Below are positions 1-7,320 of a DNA stretch of 16,992 nt, in pieces. How positions within the stretch are numbered: the first letter of the stretch is position 1; each line of letters starts with the position of its first letter. The DNA is taken from contig CAJQOW010000256.1 of the NCBI GenBank assembly GCA_905480055.1, forward strand, positions 1-16,992, read 5' to 3'. A program made the position numbers and the translations under genes. A model generated the notes under the pieces. It made no database searches. It was not told the origin of the DNA and saw nothing but the letters and a program-made list of their open reading frames with translations. The DNA comes from an uncultured Acidimicrobiia bacterium. Lineage in GTDB: Bacteria; Actinomycetota; Acidimicrobiia; UBA5794.

Positions 1-490
1 CGAATGCCGACGCACGTTGGGCAACGAGCGTTCCGATCTTGCCGAGGCCAAGAATGCCAAGCGTCTTTCCGTGGAGTTCGACGCCTTGGAATTTCGAGCG
101 GTCCCATCGACCCTCGCGAAGGCTCCGATCGGCCTCAGCGATCCTCCGGGCCTGGGCGAGAATGAGCGCCATCGTGTGCTCGGCTGCCGAAATGGTGTTG
201 GCGTTCGGAGCGTTCACCACCATCACGCCTTGTTCGGTTGCTGCTTCGAGGTCGATGTTGTCGGTCCCGATTCCTGCACGCCCGACAACGGCGAGATCTG
301 GGGCTGCCTCGATCATCTCCCTGTCAACGGTCGTTGCCGATCGCACAATGATCGCCGACGCTGTTGGCATCGCGGCCAGCACTTCTTCCCTTGTGGCACC
401 GACGAGGTCCACCACCTCTGCCGAACCGCGCAAGGTATCGACACCCTCTTGCGAGATCGCTTCGGCCACGATCACCTGTGGTCGGCCCAT
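1..490 (-). CDS. serA: D-3-phosphoglycerate dehydrogenase, N-terminal part (runs off the left edge)
   Basis: This is the first 163 residues of an NAD-dependent 2-hydroxyacid dehydrogenase of the phosphoglycerate dehydrogenase type. The enzyme oxidises 3-phosphoglycerate to 3-phosphohydroxypyruvate, the first step of serine synthesis, in the cytosol. The protein begins MGRPQVIVAEAIS. It continues with the family substrate-domain motif VVGRAGIGTDNIDLEAA (about residues 68-84), then VVNAPNANTISAAEHTMAL, and reaches the glycine-rich nucleotide loop GILGLGKIG near residue 150. The catalytic Arg, Glu and His and any C-terminal ACT or ASB domain lie outside the window. The ATG at 488-490 is preceded by GAGGAG nine bases upstream. 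The gene lies 61 bases downstream of tupA on the same strand, so it could be co-transcribed with tup or have its own promoter. The domain order and the GRAGIGTDNID motif favour SerA over other hydroxyacid dehydrogenases, but the family identity rests on an incomplete protein. Confidence 0.9.
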   Translation of the reverse strand, partial: MGRPQVIVAEAISQEGVDTLRGSAEVVDLVGATREEVLAAMPTASAIIVRSATTVDREMIEAAPDLAVVGRAGIGTDNIDLEAATEQGVMVVNAPNANTISAAEHTMALILAQARRIAEADRSLREGRWDRSKFQGVELHGKTLGILGLGKIGTLVAQRASAF

Positions 491-505
491 CAGTTCCTAC
501 TCCTC
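491..505 (-). promoter_or_regulatory. Ribosome binding site of serA
   Basis: On the minus strand, GAGGAG (500-505) lies nine bases before the ATG at 490. A second purine run, TAGGAA, lies closer to the start. This leadered start contrasts with the apparently leaderless starts elsewhere in the window. It also means that serA is translated from an mRNA that begins upstream. Confidence 0.6.
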
Positions 506-513
506 GGTCGCAT

Positions 514-527
514 CTGGGTTCACCCAG
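514..527. repeat. Short inverted repeat between tupA and serA
   Basis: CTGGGT and ACCCAG are perfect inverted copies separated by two bases, in the 61-base gap between the tupA stop and the serA start. The arms could form a six-pair hairpin in the transcript just upstream of the serA ribosome binding site. No T-run follows, so it is not a classical terminator. An operator or a chance palindrome is equally possible. Confidence 0.3.
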
Positions 528-551
528 CCCGGTCAGCCTGTTGCGGGGAGG

Positions 552-1340
552 TTACGGCACCCGATACACCTGGGTTCCAAACAGCTGCTGATTGGCCTGC
601 TCGATGGCACTCCTGCCGCTCGAGCCCTTCATCCATTCGGCGAATGCCATCGAAAACGGGTCATCCATGTCAGTGACGGTGAGGTCGTAGGGGTTCTCGA
701 GCATGCTGCGGCTCTCGACCGATATCTCCTCGAGCGATAGATCGGCCGCTACGGCGAGATACGCACCTCGCTCGGCGAGGGTGACGGCCGAGCGCTGCGA
801 TGCGAGGAGCAGCGTCGACGCCATGCCAGAGCCGGTTCTGGTATACCACTCCTGGGTATTGGGAACATACGGCACCGCTGCCCAGATGGTCTGTTCCCTG
901 GCATGGGTGCCCGACCCGTCATCCCTGCTCACGAAGGGGAACCCGGACGCGGCAACCAACGCGAACGCCTCAACCACGGATTCGGCGGTATCGGCAAATG
1001 CCGGAGGACCAACCAACACGAACTCGCTCACAAACGGCACGAACGTGACAGACTCTGGGTGGGTGGCGAGGAAGGTCCCTAGCTCCTGGGGCTCGTGGGT
1101 GATGGCAACGTCGGCGTTTCCTGCGTCGGCGTAGGCGAACGCCTCCGCCGAGCTGAGTGCCACGACGGCAACATCAACTCCGTCCACCTCGGCCTCGTAC
1201 GCCGCAGCCACCACCTCGATGAATCCAGAGTCCACAAGGGTCGTGCCCGCCGCCACCACCACGCGGTCACCGCTCGGTCCAGCGCACGCACCAAGCAACA
1301 CCACGAACGCGGCGATCACGATGCCGACTCGCGTCATCAT
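552..1340 (-). CDS. tupA: Tungstate ABC transporter substrate-binding lipoprotein, TupA-like
   Basis: This 262-residue extracytoplasmic binding protein should capture tungstate and deliver it to the TupB permease. Residues 1-19 are a lipoprotein signal (MMTRVGIVIAAFVVLLGAC) with the lipobox LGAC and the lipidated Cys19. The mature part has the TupA landmarks in order: an oxyanion loop AAGTTLVDSG near residue 30, ADVAITHEP near 76, FVLVGPP near 107, SRDDGSGTH at 138-146, and GSGMASTLLLA followed by ERGAYLA. The start at 1340 overlaps the tupC stop by four bases (ATGA), indicating translational coupling. The ATG at 1337 is an in-frame alternative, and an upstream GTG at 1385 would put charged residues before the signal peptide. 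The usual TTTS of TupA reads TTLV here, so the ligand loop has diverged. Molybdate binding cannot be excluded from sequence alone. Confidence 0.85.
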   Translation of the reverse strand: MMTRVGIVIAAFVVLLGACAGPSGDRVVVAAGTTLVDSGFIEVVAAAYEAEVDGVDVAVVALSSAEAFAYADAGNADVAITHEPQELGTFLATHPESVTFVPFVSEFVLVGPPAFADTAESVVEAFALVAASGFPFVSRDDGSGTHAREQTIWAAVPYVPNTQEWYTRTGSGMASTLLLASQRSAVTLAERGAYLAVAADLSLEEISVESRSMLENPYDLTVTDMDDPFSMAFAEWMKGSSGRSAIEQANQQLFGTQVYRVP

Positions 1341-2332
1341 CGCTCGGCAATCACCGAGATAGCTGCTGTCTTGACGCCGAACCACACCTGGGAGCCGGGT
1401 TCGAGTTCGAGTGCATCAGCTGCGCCCGGAGTGACGAGGGCAACGAGGCCTGGGGTGCCAACGAGTGCAACCTCCACGAGCGCACCCCGTGGCAGCATCG
1501 CCTCGACCGTGCCCTCGACAACATTGCGATACGACGACCCGTGCGGTGCCTCCGTGAGCACGGCAATCGATTCTGCCGGAATCCGCAGCACCACCTCAGT
1601 CCCGACCGCAGCCCGCGCCATCGCTACAAGCGACACGCCGGCAAGGTCGACGACGGCGAAATCCCCTGACCGATCGAAAACTGTGGCGGCAACCACATTG
1701 CTGATCCCGACCAGCTCCGAGGCGCGTTCATCGGCAGGAAGGGCCAGCACGTCGTGCACGAGACCTCTCTGGACGATCTGCCCATCGTCCATCAGGATGA
1801 GTTCGTCCGCAATCGCTGCCGCAACCTCAATCGAATGTGTCACACACAGCAAGGCCCGAGATGCCGTCGCGTTCCTGATCACTCCTGCGACCATCGAGCG
1901 ATCTGCGTGATCGATGGGGGCCAGGGGCTCATCGAGAGCAACAAGGGGCTCAGAGCCAGAAAGTGTGCGCGCCAAGGCAACGCGTTGGCGCTCGCCGCCA
2001 GAAAGGCGTGCAATGTCCCTGTCGAGGATGTCGCCAACCCCAAGTTCTCCAGCGAGATCGATGGCGCAGGCGGTATCGCCGGAACCGAGGTCAAGGTTCG
2101 ACAGGCCCGTACCTCGGAACAGGTGCGGCGACTGCGGCAGATAGGCAACCCGTTGGTCCCGCTCCACGTCGGGTGCTGTGCCTGCGATCATCCTGAGCAG
2201 CGTCGACTTCCCCGCCCCGTTCGGTCCGAACACCGCTACCGCATCAGACGACCCAACAGCGATAGTCACGCCGTCGAGCACGGAGCCATCAGCGGGATAC
2301 CGAAGCGACGGAAACACCAGTCTCTCAGACAT
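1337..2332 (-). CDS. tupC: Tungstate ABC transporter ATP-binding protein with a C-terminal TOBE-like domain
   Basis: This 331-residue cytoplasmic ATPase powers the importer. All ABC motifs are visible: Walker A GPNGAGKST (36-44), Q-loop YLPQSP (Gln66), signature LSGGERQ (110-116), Walker B LVALDEP (130-136) and H-loop His166 in VTHS. After the nucleotide domain ends near residue 210 there are about 120 more residues. The stretch at about 267-329 (VEGTVEAMLPRGALVEVAL ... LEPGSQVWFGVKTAAISVI) resembles a TOBE/MOP oxyanion-sensing domain of ModC type. Such domains bind molybdate or tungstate and can regulate transport. It overlaps tupB by eight bases and tupA by four, so the three genes form one tight operon. 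The symbol is assigned from the TupA/TupB neighbours; the ATPase alone would also fit ModC or WtpC. Confidence 0.83.
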   Translation of the reverse strand: MSERLVFPSLRYPADGSVLDGVTIAVGSSDAVAVFGPNGAGKSTLLRMIAGTAPDVERDQRVAYLPQSPHLFRGTGLSNLDLGSGDTACAIDLAGELGVGDILDRDIARLSGGERQRVALARTLSGSEPLVALDEPLAPIDHADRSMVAGVIRNATASRALLCVTHSIEVAAAIADELILMDDGQIVQRGLVHDVLALPADERASELVGISNVVAATVFDRSGDFAVVDLAGVSLVAMARAAVGTEVVLRIPAESIAVLTEAPHGSSYRNVVEGTVEAMLPRGALVEVALVGTPGLVALVTPGAADALELEPGSQVWFGVKTAAISVIAER

Positions 2333-3026
2333 CCTCTTTCCCCCAGCCTTGCATCCAGGTCAATCCAATGTTCACCACGAGCGAAATGCCCAGCAGTACC
2401 AAACCCAGCGCCACAGCCGCCCCAAAACGCGCCTGGCGAGACTCCTGCACGATCGCTGTCGTCAGCACCCTGGTTTCTCCTGCAATGTTTCCGCCAACGA
2501 TGATCACGGCCCCGACCTCGGAAACGACACGCCCAAACGCGGCCGCAATTGCGGCGATCACGCCAACTCGAACCTCAGAAATGAGGAGGCGCGTCTCAGC
2601 GAGGACCGGCAGGTCCAGCGCCCGTATCTGCTCGTCTGCCGAGCGGGACAACCCCGAGACCGAACCCGCTGTGAGGCCGATGGCGATGGGAAGGGCCAGC
2701 AGGGTCTGGACGATGACCATTGCCATCGGCGTGAACAGCAGGTCCAGCCCCCCAATCGGTCCTTCGCCCCACAGGAGCAGCAACACGAACAGGCCTGCAA
2801 GCACGGGCGGTATCCCCATACCGACGTTGACAACTGCGATGACAGCGGATCTTCCGGTGAATCGCGCCCTCGACAGCCGCACTCCGACAGGTACACCGAC
2901 GACAGCGGCGATGGCCGTGGCAGACAACGACACAGCCAGCGTGAGCAGCACGATCTCGCCGAGCTGGTCAGCAGACCCGGTCAGGTAGGACCACGCATCG
3001 CTGAGGACGTCGAGGATGAACGACAT
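2325..3026 (-). CDS. tupB: Tungstate ABC transporter permease, TupB-like
   Basis: This 233-residue inner-membrane permease forms the tungstate channel. Hydrophobic helices lie near residues 24-48, 62-86, 99-121, 153-180 and 203-224. The segment after residue 140 has the family pattern EVRVGVIAAIAAAFGRVVSEVGAV followed by IIVGGNI, corresponding to the coupling (EAA) loop and last helices of TupB. GMGIPPVLAGL (69-79) is also typical. It is the first gene of the operon, and its ATG at 3026 has no Shine-Dalgarno sequence. Instead TAGGTT ends six bases upstream, which suggests that transcription starts at or beside the start codon. Family identity is strong; specificity for tungstate over molybdate is inferred from similarity to TupB rather than ModB. 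Confidence 0.87.
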   Translation of the reverse strand: MSFILDVLSDAWSYLTGSADQLGEIVLLTLAVSLSATAIAAVVGVPVGVRLSRARFTGRSAVIAVVNVGMGIPPVLAGLFVLLLLWGEGPIGGLDLLFTPMAMVIVQTLLALPIAIGLTAGSVSGLSRSADEQIRALDLPVLAETRLLISEVRVGVIAAIAAAFGRVVSEVGAVIIVGGNIAGETRVLTTAIVQESRQARFGAAVALGLVLLGISLVVNIGLTWMQGWGKEDV

Positions 3027-3032
3027 GACGCA

Positions 3033-3038
3033 AACCTA
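3033..3038 (-). promoter_or_regulatory. -10-like hexamer of the tupBCA operon (apparently leaderless)
   Basis: On the minus strand TAGGTT is followed by six bases (TGCGTC) and then the tupB ATG at 3026. This TANNNT plus 6-7 base geometry recurs at five other operon heads in the window. There is no Shine-Dalgarno sequence and no convincing -35 hexamer. Confidence 0.55.
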
Positions 3039-3088
3039 GAGGCACACGGGGAATGTGTCGGCGTGGCCGGGCCGAGTCACAACGCGGG

Positions 3089-3094
3089 TACCCT
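3089..3094 (+). promoter_or_regulatory. -10-like hexamer of ppc (apparently leaderless)
   Basis: TACCCT is followed by six bases (CTTTCG) and then the GTG at 3101. No Shine-Dalgarno sequence precedes that GTG. The site places the transcription start at or next to the start codon and supports 3101 over the upstream ATG at 3053. No clear -35 element is seen. Confidence 0.55.
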
Positions 3095-3100
3095 CTTTCG

Positions 3101-5833
3101 GTGGCCGCTCCAGACGAAACCCTCGACGCACCCCTTCGCGCCGACGTGCGCCTCCTCGGAGGGCTACTTGGCGAAACCTTGGTGCGTCAACACGGTCAGG
3201 AACTCCTCGACCTCGTCGAAGAGGTGCGTCACCTCACCAAGCTCGTACGTGACTCCTCAGACCCCTCCGCGGCAGCAACGGCTGCCGAGGCGCTGGAGGC
3301 ACTGCTCGACGACACCAGCCTCGATCGAACGATCCAACTCGTCCGCGCATTCTCAACCTTCTTTGCCCTCGCAAACGTGGCGGAACAGGAGCATCGGTAC
3401 GACACCGCAGAGCTTCCGACCGACCTCGCAGCAACTGCACATCTGATCGAAGCCGCAGACATCGAGACTTCGCAGATTCAGGCAATCTCAGACCGCCTGT
3501 CCGTGCGGCCCGTGTTCACAGCCCATCCAACCGAAGCCGCTCGGCGGTCGGTGCAGGCCAAAACCATCGAGATAGCCTCACTGCTGCGTGACGTGCGGTC
3601 GCCATCTGCAACAGAATCCGAACGCGAACGCACAACGCGCAGGATTGCTGAGCTGATCGACGCCATGTGGCAGACCGACGAGCTGCGCGTCGAGCGCCCC
3701 ACCCCTGCGGACGAGGCGCGATCGGTGATCCACTTCTTCGATGCGCTCTTCGATGGACCCGTGCCCGAGGTCTACGCTGAGCTCGAATACCAGCTGGCAA
3801 CTCTGGGCGTCACCATGCCGCCCACTGCAGTGCCGCTCACCTTCGGTTCGTGGGTCGGTGGCGATCGCGATGGGAATCCGAACGTCACACCCCAGGTCAC
3901 GCTCGACGTACTGCGCATCCAGCATGTCCATGCATTGCGCAACCTCACCGCGCGCGTCGAGGATCTCGCCGCTGAGCTCTCACCGTCGGATCGCATCGTT
4001 GCGGTGAGCGACGAACTCAGGTCAACGCTTGCATCTGATGCCGACCAGTTCCCGGACGTCCACTCGCGATTCACGGCGCTGTCTGCAGGAGAGCCGTACC
4101 GCCAGAAGCTCGCCTTCATACACCACAAGCTTCAAAGCACCCTCGCCGCCTTCGAGGCAGGGTTGGCGCCGCGTCCTACCGTTGCGTACTCCTCGCCCGG
4201 TGAGCTGATCGACGACCTGCTCGTGATTCGCCGGTCGCTGGAGGAGAACAACGGCCAAGTGCTTGCTCGCGGCTCTGTGAGCAAGCTCATCCACCTCGCA
4301 GCCGCATTCGGATTCCGCTTGGCAACCATGGACGTTCGTGAGCACGCAAGCAAGCTGCACCGGACCGTTTCAGCCCTGTACGAGACGGTCGGCATCACCT
4401 ACGAGGCCGACGATGACTCGACGGTCGTCCTGAGTCGCGAGCTGGCCGGACGGAGGCCGATTACATCTCCAGCGGTGGTTCTCGACGGGGAAGAGGCGTC
4501 GACGTTGGCAACCATGAATGCCATTCGCACTGCCCATGACACCTACGGAATCGAGGTCATCGAGTCGTACATCGTGTCGGAGACTCGTGGGCCCGCAGAC
4601 ATCCTTGCCGCCATGGTCATCGCCCGCGAGGCCGGCCTCATCGACACCGGAGCCGAGGTTGCCAGGGTCGGATTCGTCCCACTGTTCGAGACAATCGACG
4701 AAGTGCGGAACGCAGGAACGCTCCTCGGCGAACTGCTGGCGATCGAGCCCTATCGAGAACACCTGAAGCTCCGAGGTGACATCCAAGAGGTCATGCTCGG
4801 GTACTCGGACTCCAACAAGCATGCTGGCATCGCGACCAGCCAGTGGGAGCTGTACCGGGCGTCACGAGACCTCCGGGACCTCGCCAAGGCGAACGGCATC
4901 GAGCTGCGACTGTTCCACGGTCGTGGCGGAACCGTGGGACGCGGCGGCGGGCCAACCGAGGCAGCGATCCTTGCCCAGCCATGGGGCACCGTCGATGCAT
5001 CCATCAAGATCACCGAGCAGGGCGAAGTCATCTCGGACAAGTACGCCCTGCCGTCGCTCGCCCGCCGAAACCTCGAACTCACGGTTGCGGCAACGCTGCA
5101 GGCCTCGCTCCTCCACCGCAGGTCCCGCCAATCAGACGAAGTCCTCGACCGGTGGGACACCGTGATGGGCACGGTTTCCGACACGGCGTTTGCGGCATAC
5201 AGGAACCTCATCGACTCGCCAGACCTCGTTCCCTACTTCCTGGCCGCAACTCCCGTCGAGGAACTCGGCAACATGAACATCGGGTCGCGTCCGGCACGCC
5301 GGCCAGGATCATCGGAATTCTCCATCGCCGGACTCCGAGCCATCCCCTGGGTTTTTGGCTGGACCCAATCAAGACAGATCGTGCCCGGGTGGTTCGGCGT
5401 CGGGACAGGTCTCGAAGCTGCCATCGATGCCTTCGGGCTCGATGAACTGATCAGCATGTATGACCGGTGGCCCTTCTTCAGGACGTTCCTGTCGAATGTC
5501 GAGATGACCCTGGCGAAGACCGATCTGACCATTGCAGCCCGATATGCCGCGCTGTCGGATCAGGAGCACGCCCATGTCTTCGACGTGGTGCGCTCCGAGC
5601 ACGCACGCACCGTGGATCTGGTCACTCGAATCACCCAGCGTGGACTGGTCGAGATGGATCCGGCACTCAAGCGCACCCTCGAGGTTCGGGATCGCTATCT
5701 CGATCCGATCAGCTATCTCCAGGTCTCATTGCTGAGGCGCTGGCGGGATGCCGAAATTGCAGATCCAACGCTCCAGCGGGCGCTCCTGCTCACCATGAAC
5801 GGCCTCGCCTCAGGACTGCGCAACACGGGCTGA
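3101..5833 (+). CDS. ppc: Phosphoenolpyruvate carboxylase
   Basis: This 910-residue cytosolic enzyme carboxylates PEP with bicarbonate to oxaloacetate, refilling the TCA cycle and feeding aspartate-family synthesis. Diagnostic motifs occur in order: FTAHPTEA with catalytic His142; SWVGGDRDGNP; MLGYSDSNK with Lys573; FHGRGGTVGRGGGP with Arg608; EQGEVISDKYALP; RAIPWVFGWTQSR followed by PGWFGVGTGL; and the family C-terminus MNGLASGLRNTG. Length is normal for bacterial PEPC. I chose the GTG at 3101 because TACCCT lies six bases upstream and the residues encoded between the ATG at 3053 and here do not look like a PEPC N-terminus. The residue after Lys573 is His, where family members usually have Asp or Glu. 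The gene is divergent from tupB and convergent with gatB, so it is probably monocistronic. Confidence 0.96.
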   Translation: MAAPDETLDAPLRADVRLLGGLLGETLVRQHGQELLDLVEEVRHLTKLVRDSSDPSAAATAAEALEALLDDTSLDRTIQLVRAFSTFFALANVAEQEHRYDTAELPTDLAATAHLIEAADIETSQIQAISDRLSVRPVFTAHPTEAARRSVQAKTIEIASLLRDVRSPSATESERERTTRRIAELIDAMWQTDELRVERPTPADEARSVIHFFDALFDGPVPEVYAELEYQLATLGVTMPPTAVPLTFGSWVGGDRDGNPNVTPQVTLDVLRIQHVHALRNLTARVEDLAAELSPSDRIVAVSDELRSTLASDADQFPDVHSRFTALSAGEPYRQKLAFIHHKLQSTLAAFEAGLAPRPTVAYSSPGELIDDLLVIRRSLEENNGQVLARGSVSKLIHLAAAFGFRLATMDVREHASKLHRTVSALYETVGITYEADDDSTVVLSRELAGRRPITSPAVVLDGEEASTLATMNAIRTAHDTYGIEVIESYIVSETRGPADILAAMVIAREAGLIDTGAEVARVGFVPLFETIDEVRNAGTLLGELLAIEPYREHLKLRGDIQEVMLGYSDSNKHAGIATSQWELYRASRDLRDLAKANGIELRLFHGRGGTVGRGGGPTEAAILAQPWGTVDASIKITEQGEVISDKYALPSLARRNLELTVAATLQASLLHRRSRQSDEVLDRWDTVMGTVSDTAFAAYRNLIDSPDLVPYFLAATPVEELGNMNIGSRPARRPGSSEFSIAGLRAIPWVFGWTQSRQIVPGWFGVGTGLEAAIDAFGLDELISMYDRWPFFRTFLSNVEMTLAKTDLTIAARYAALSDQEHAHVFDVVRSEHARTVDLVTRITQRGLVEMDPALKRTLEVRDRYLDPISYLQVSLLRRWRDAEIADPTLQRALLLTMNGLASGLRNTG

Positions 5834-5848
5834 GTTGCCCGCGTGTGC
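5820..5848. terminator. Possible bidirectional terminator hairpin between ppc and gatB
   Basis: GCAACACGGGC (5820-5830) and GCCCGCGTGTGC (5837-5848) are imperfect inverted copies around a six-base loop that contains the ppc stop codon. The two genes converge with only 20 bases between their stops, so one hairpin could serve both transcripts. There is no T-run on either side, so this is a structural guess. Confidence 0.4.
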
Positions 5849-5853
5849 AAGGT

Positions 5854-7320
5854 TCAGCCGGTCCGGTCCCGCAACACCTGCTGGACGACCTTGGGGTCGG
5901 CTTTGCCTCCCGTCACCCGCATGACCTGGCCAACCAGGAATCCGATCGGCTTCATGTCACCTGATGCGATCTTTGCTACAGCGTCGGGGTTCTCGGCCAG
6001 CACCGAGTCGACGGCGTCCTCGATTGCCGAGACATCAGACACCTGCATCAGGTCTCTCTCCTCGGCGATCGCCCGAACATCGCCGCCGTCGTCCATCGCT
6101 GCAACGAGGACCTCCTTGGCGGCCGAAGACGAGAGTTCGCCTGCATCGACCATCGCCGTGAGGTCGGCAAGATGCGCCGCTGCGAGCGACGACTCAGCAA
6201 CATCACGATCGTTCCGTCGGAGGTGCGCAACCACGTCGCCAGTCAGCCAGATCGCGGCGGTTCGCCCATCAGCTCCAGCGGCGACTGCGCCTTCGAACAG
6301 ATCGGACAGCCCTTCGCTGTCGGCAAGAAGCTCGGCAGGAACAAGATCGGCGCCGGCAGCGACATAGCGGGCCCGCCGTGCGGCGGGAAGCTCGGGGATC
6401 GTCTCCCTGATGCTGGCCTGCCACTCCTGGGACACCGACAGCGGGAGAAGGTCAGGGTCCTGGAAGTAGCGGTAGTCCTCTGACTCCTCTTTGGACCGCA
6501 TTGCGGCGGTCTTTCCCGTGGACTCGTTCCAGTGCCGAGTTTCCTGGTGAATGGATCCGCCATCCTCGAGGACAGCGATCTGCCGTTCGATCTCGTAGGC
6601 GACGGCTCGCTGCAGGCTGCGAAGCGAGTTGACGTTCTTGGTTTCGGTGCGCGTCCCGAATTCGGGATCACCGATCTTGCGTACCGACACGTTCGCATCG
6701 AATCGCATCGACCCGGCTTCGAGCTTCGCGTCGGACACGCCCAACGCAAGCACGATCCGCTGGAGTTCCGCACCGTACGCCCTGGCTTGTTCCGGCGAGC
6801 GGATGTCGGGCTCGGTGACGACCTCAACGAGCGGCACACCGGCACGGTTGAAGTCCAACAAGGTGTGATCCGCATCGTGGATCCGTCCACCGCCGTCTCC
6901 AACGTGGGTGCTCTTTCCTGTGTCCTCTTCCATGTGGACACGGGTGATCCCGACGGTGGTGGGGCTCCCGTCAACGTCGATGTCGATGGAGCCGTGTTCA
7001 CAGACGGGGAAGGTGTACTGGCTGATCTGGTAGTTCTTCGGGAGGTCCGGGTAGAAGTAGTTCTTCCGATAGAACAACGACCGCTCGTTGATCTCGCAAT
7101 CGAGGGCGAGTCCGATCATCACAATCCCCTCGATCGCCTTCTCGTTCGGCACGGGCAGGGCGCCGGGTAGGGCGAGGCACACAGGACAGCACGCGGTGTT
7201 CGGCTCGCCTTCGACATCCACAGGACACCGACAGAACATCTTCGAGTTCGTCGAAAGCTCAACGTGGGTCTCCAGGCCAATCACGGCTTCCCACCCGTCG
7301 GCAAGTGTGAAGGCGCTCAC
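5854..7320 (-). CDS. gatB: Asp/Glu-tRNA amidotransferase subunit B
   Basis: This 488-residue subunit binds mischarged Glu-tRNA(Gln) or Asp-tRNA(Asn), phosphorylates the acyl group and amidates it with ammonia channelled from GatA. The N-terminal cradle domain begins WEAVIGLETHVELST and carries the zinc-type cysteines 30, 32, 45 and 48 (FCRCP and CCPVC). It continues through YPDLPKNYQISQY, VHMEEDTGKS, DFNRAGVPLVE and ETKNVNSLRSL, all hallmark GatB motifs. The last ~150 residues form the helical and YqeY tail that contacts tRNA, ending GFLVGQVMRVTGGKADP. It starts at a GTG that overlaps the gatA stop by four bases (GTGA), so translation is coupled. It is the last gene of gatCAB. Length and motifs are fully normal. 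Confidence 0.97.
   Translation of the reverse strand: MSAFTLADGWEAVIGLETHVELSTNSKMFCRCPVDVEGEPNTACCPVCLALPGALPVPNEKAIEGIVMIGLALDCEINERSLFYRKNYFYPDLPKNYQISQYTFPVCEHGSIDIDVDGSPTTVGITRVHMEEDTGKSTHVGDGGGRIHDADHTLLDFNRAGVPLVEVVTEPDIRSPEQARAYGAELQRIVLALGVSDAKLEAGSMRFDANVSVRKIGDPEFGTRTETKNVNSLRSLQRAVAYEIERQIAVLEDGGSIHQETRHWNESTGKTAAMRSKEESEDYRYFQDPDLLPLSVSQEWQASIRETIPELPAARRARYVAAGADLVPAELLADSEGLSDLFEGAVAAGADGRTAAIWLTGDVVAHLRRNDRDVAESSLAAAHLADLTAMVDAGELSSSAAKEVLVAAMDDGGDVRAIAEERDLMQVSDVSAIEDAVDSVLAENPDAVAKIASGDMKPIGFLVGQVMRVTGGKADPKVVQQVLRDRTG

Noticed and set aside
39..740. 233-codon plus-strand open frame at the left edge
   Set aside because: It is antisense to serA and tupA, both recognisable. 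No signal or motif of its own.
3053..3100. Upstream ATG start for ppc
   Set aside because: It would add 16 residues (CRRGRAESQRG...) unlike a PEPC N-terminus. It also places the -10-like TACCCT inside the gene.
2178..3446. 422-codon plus-strand open frame across tupC, tupB and the start of ppc
   Set aside because: It is antisense to tupC and tupB, which carry complete ABC transporter motifs. Its product is Arg/His/Asp-rich with no domain pattern, as expected for a shadow frame in GC-rich DNA.
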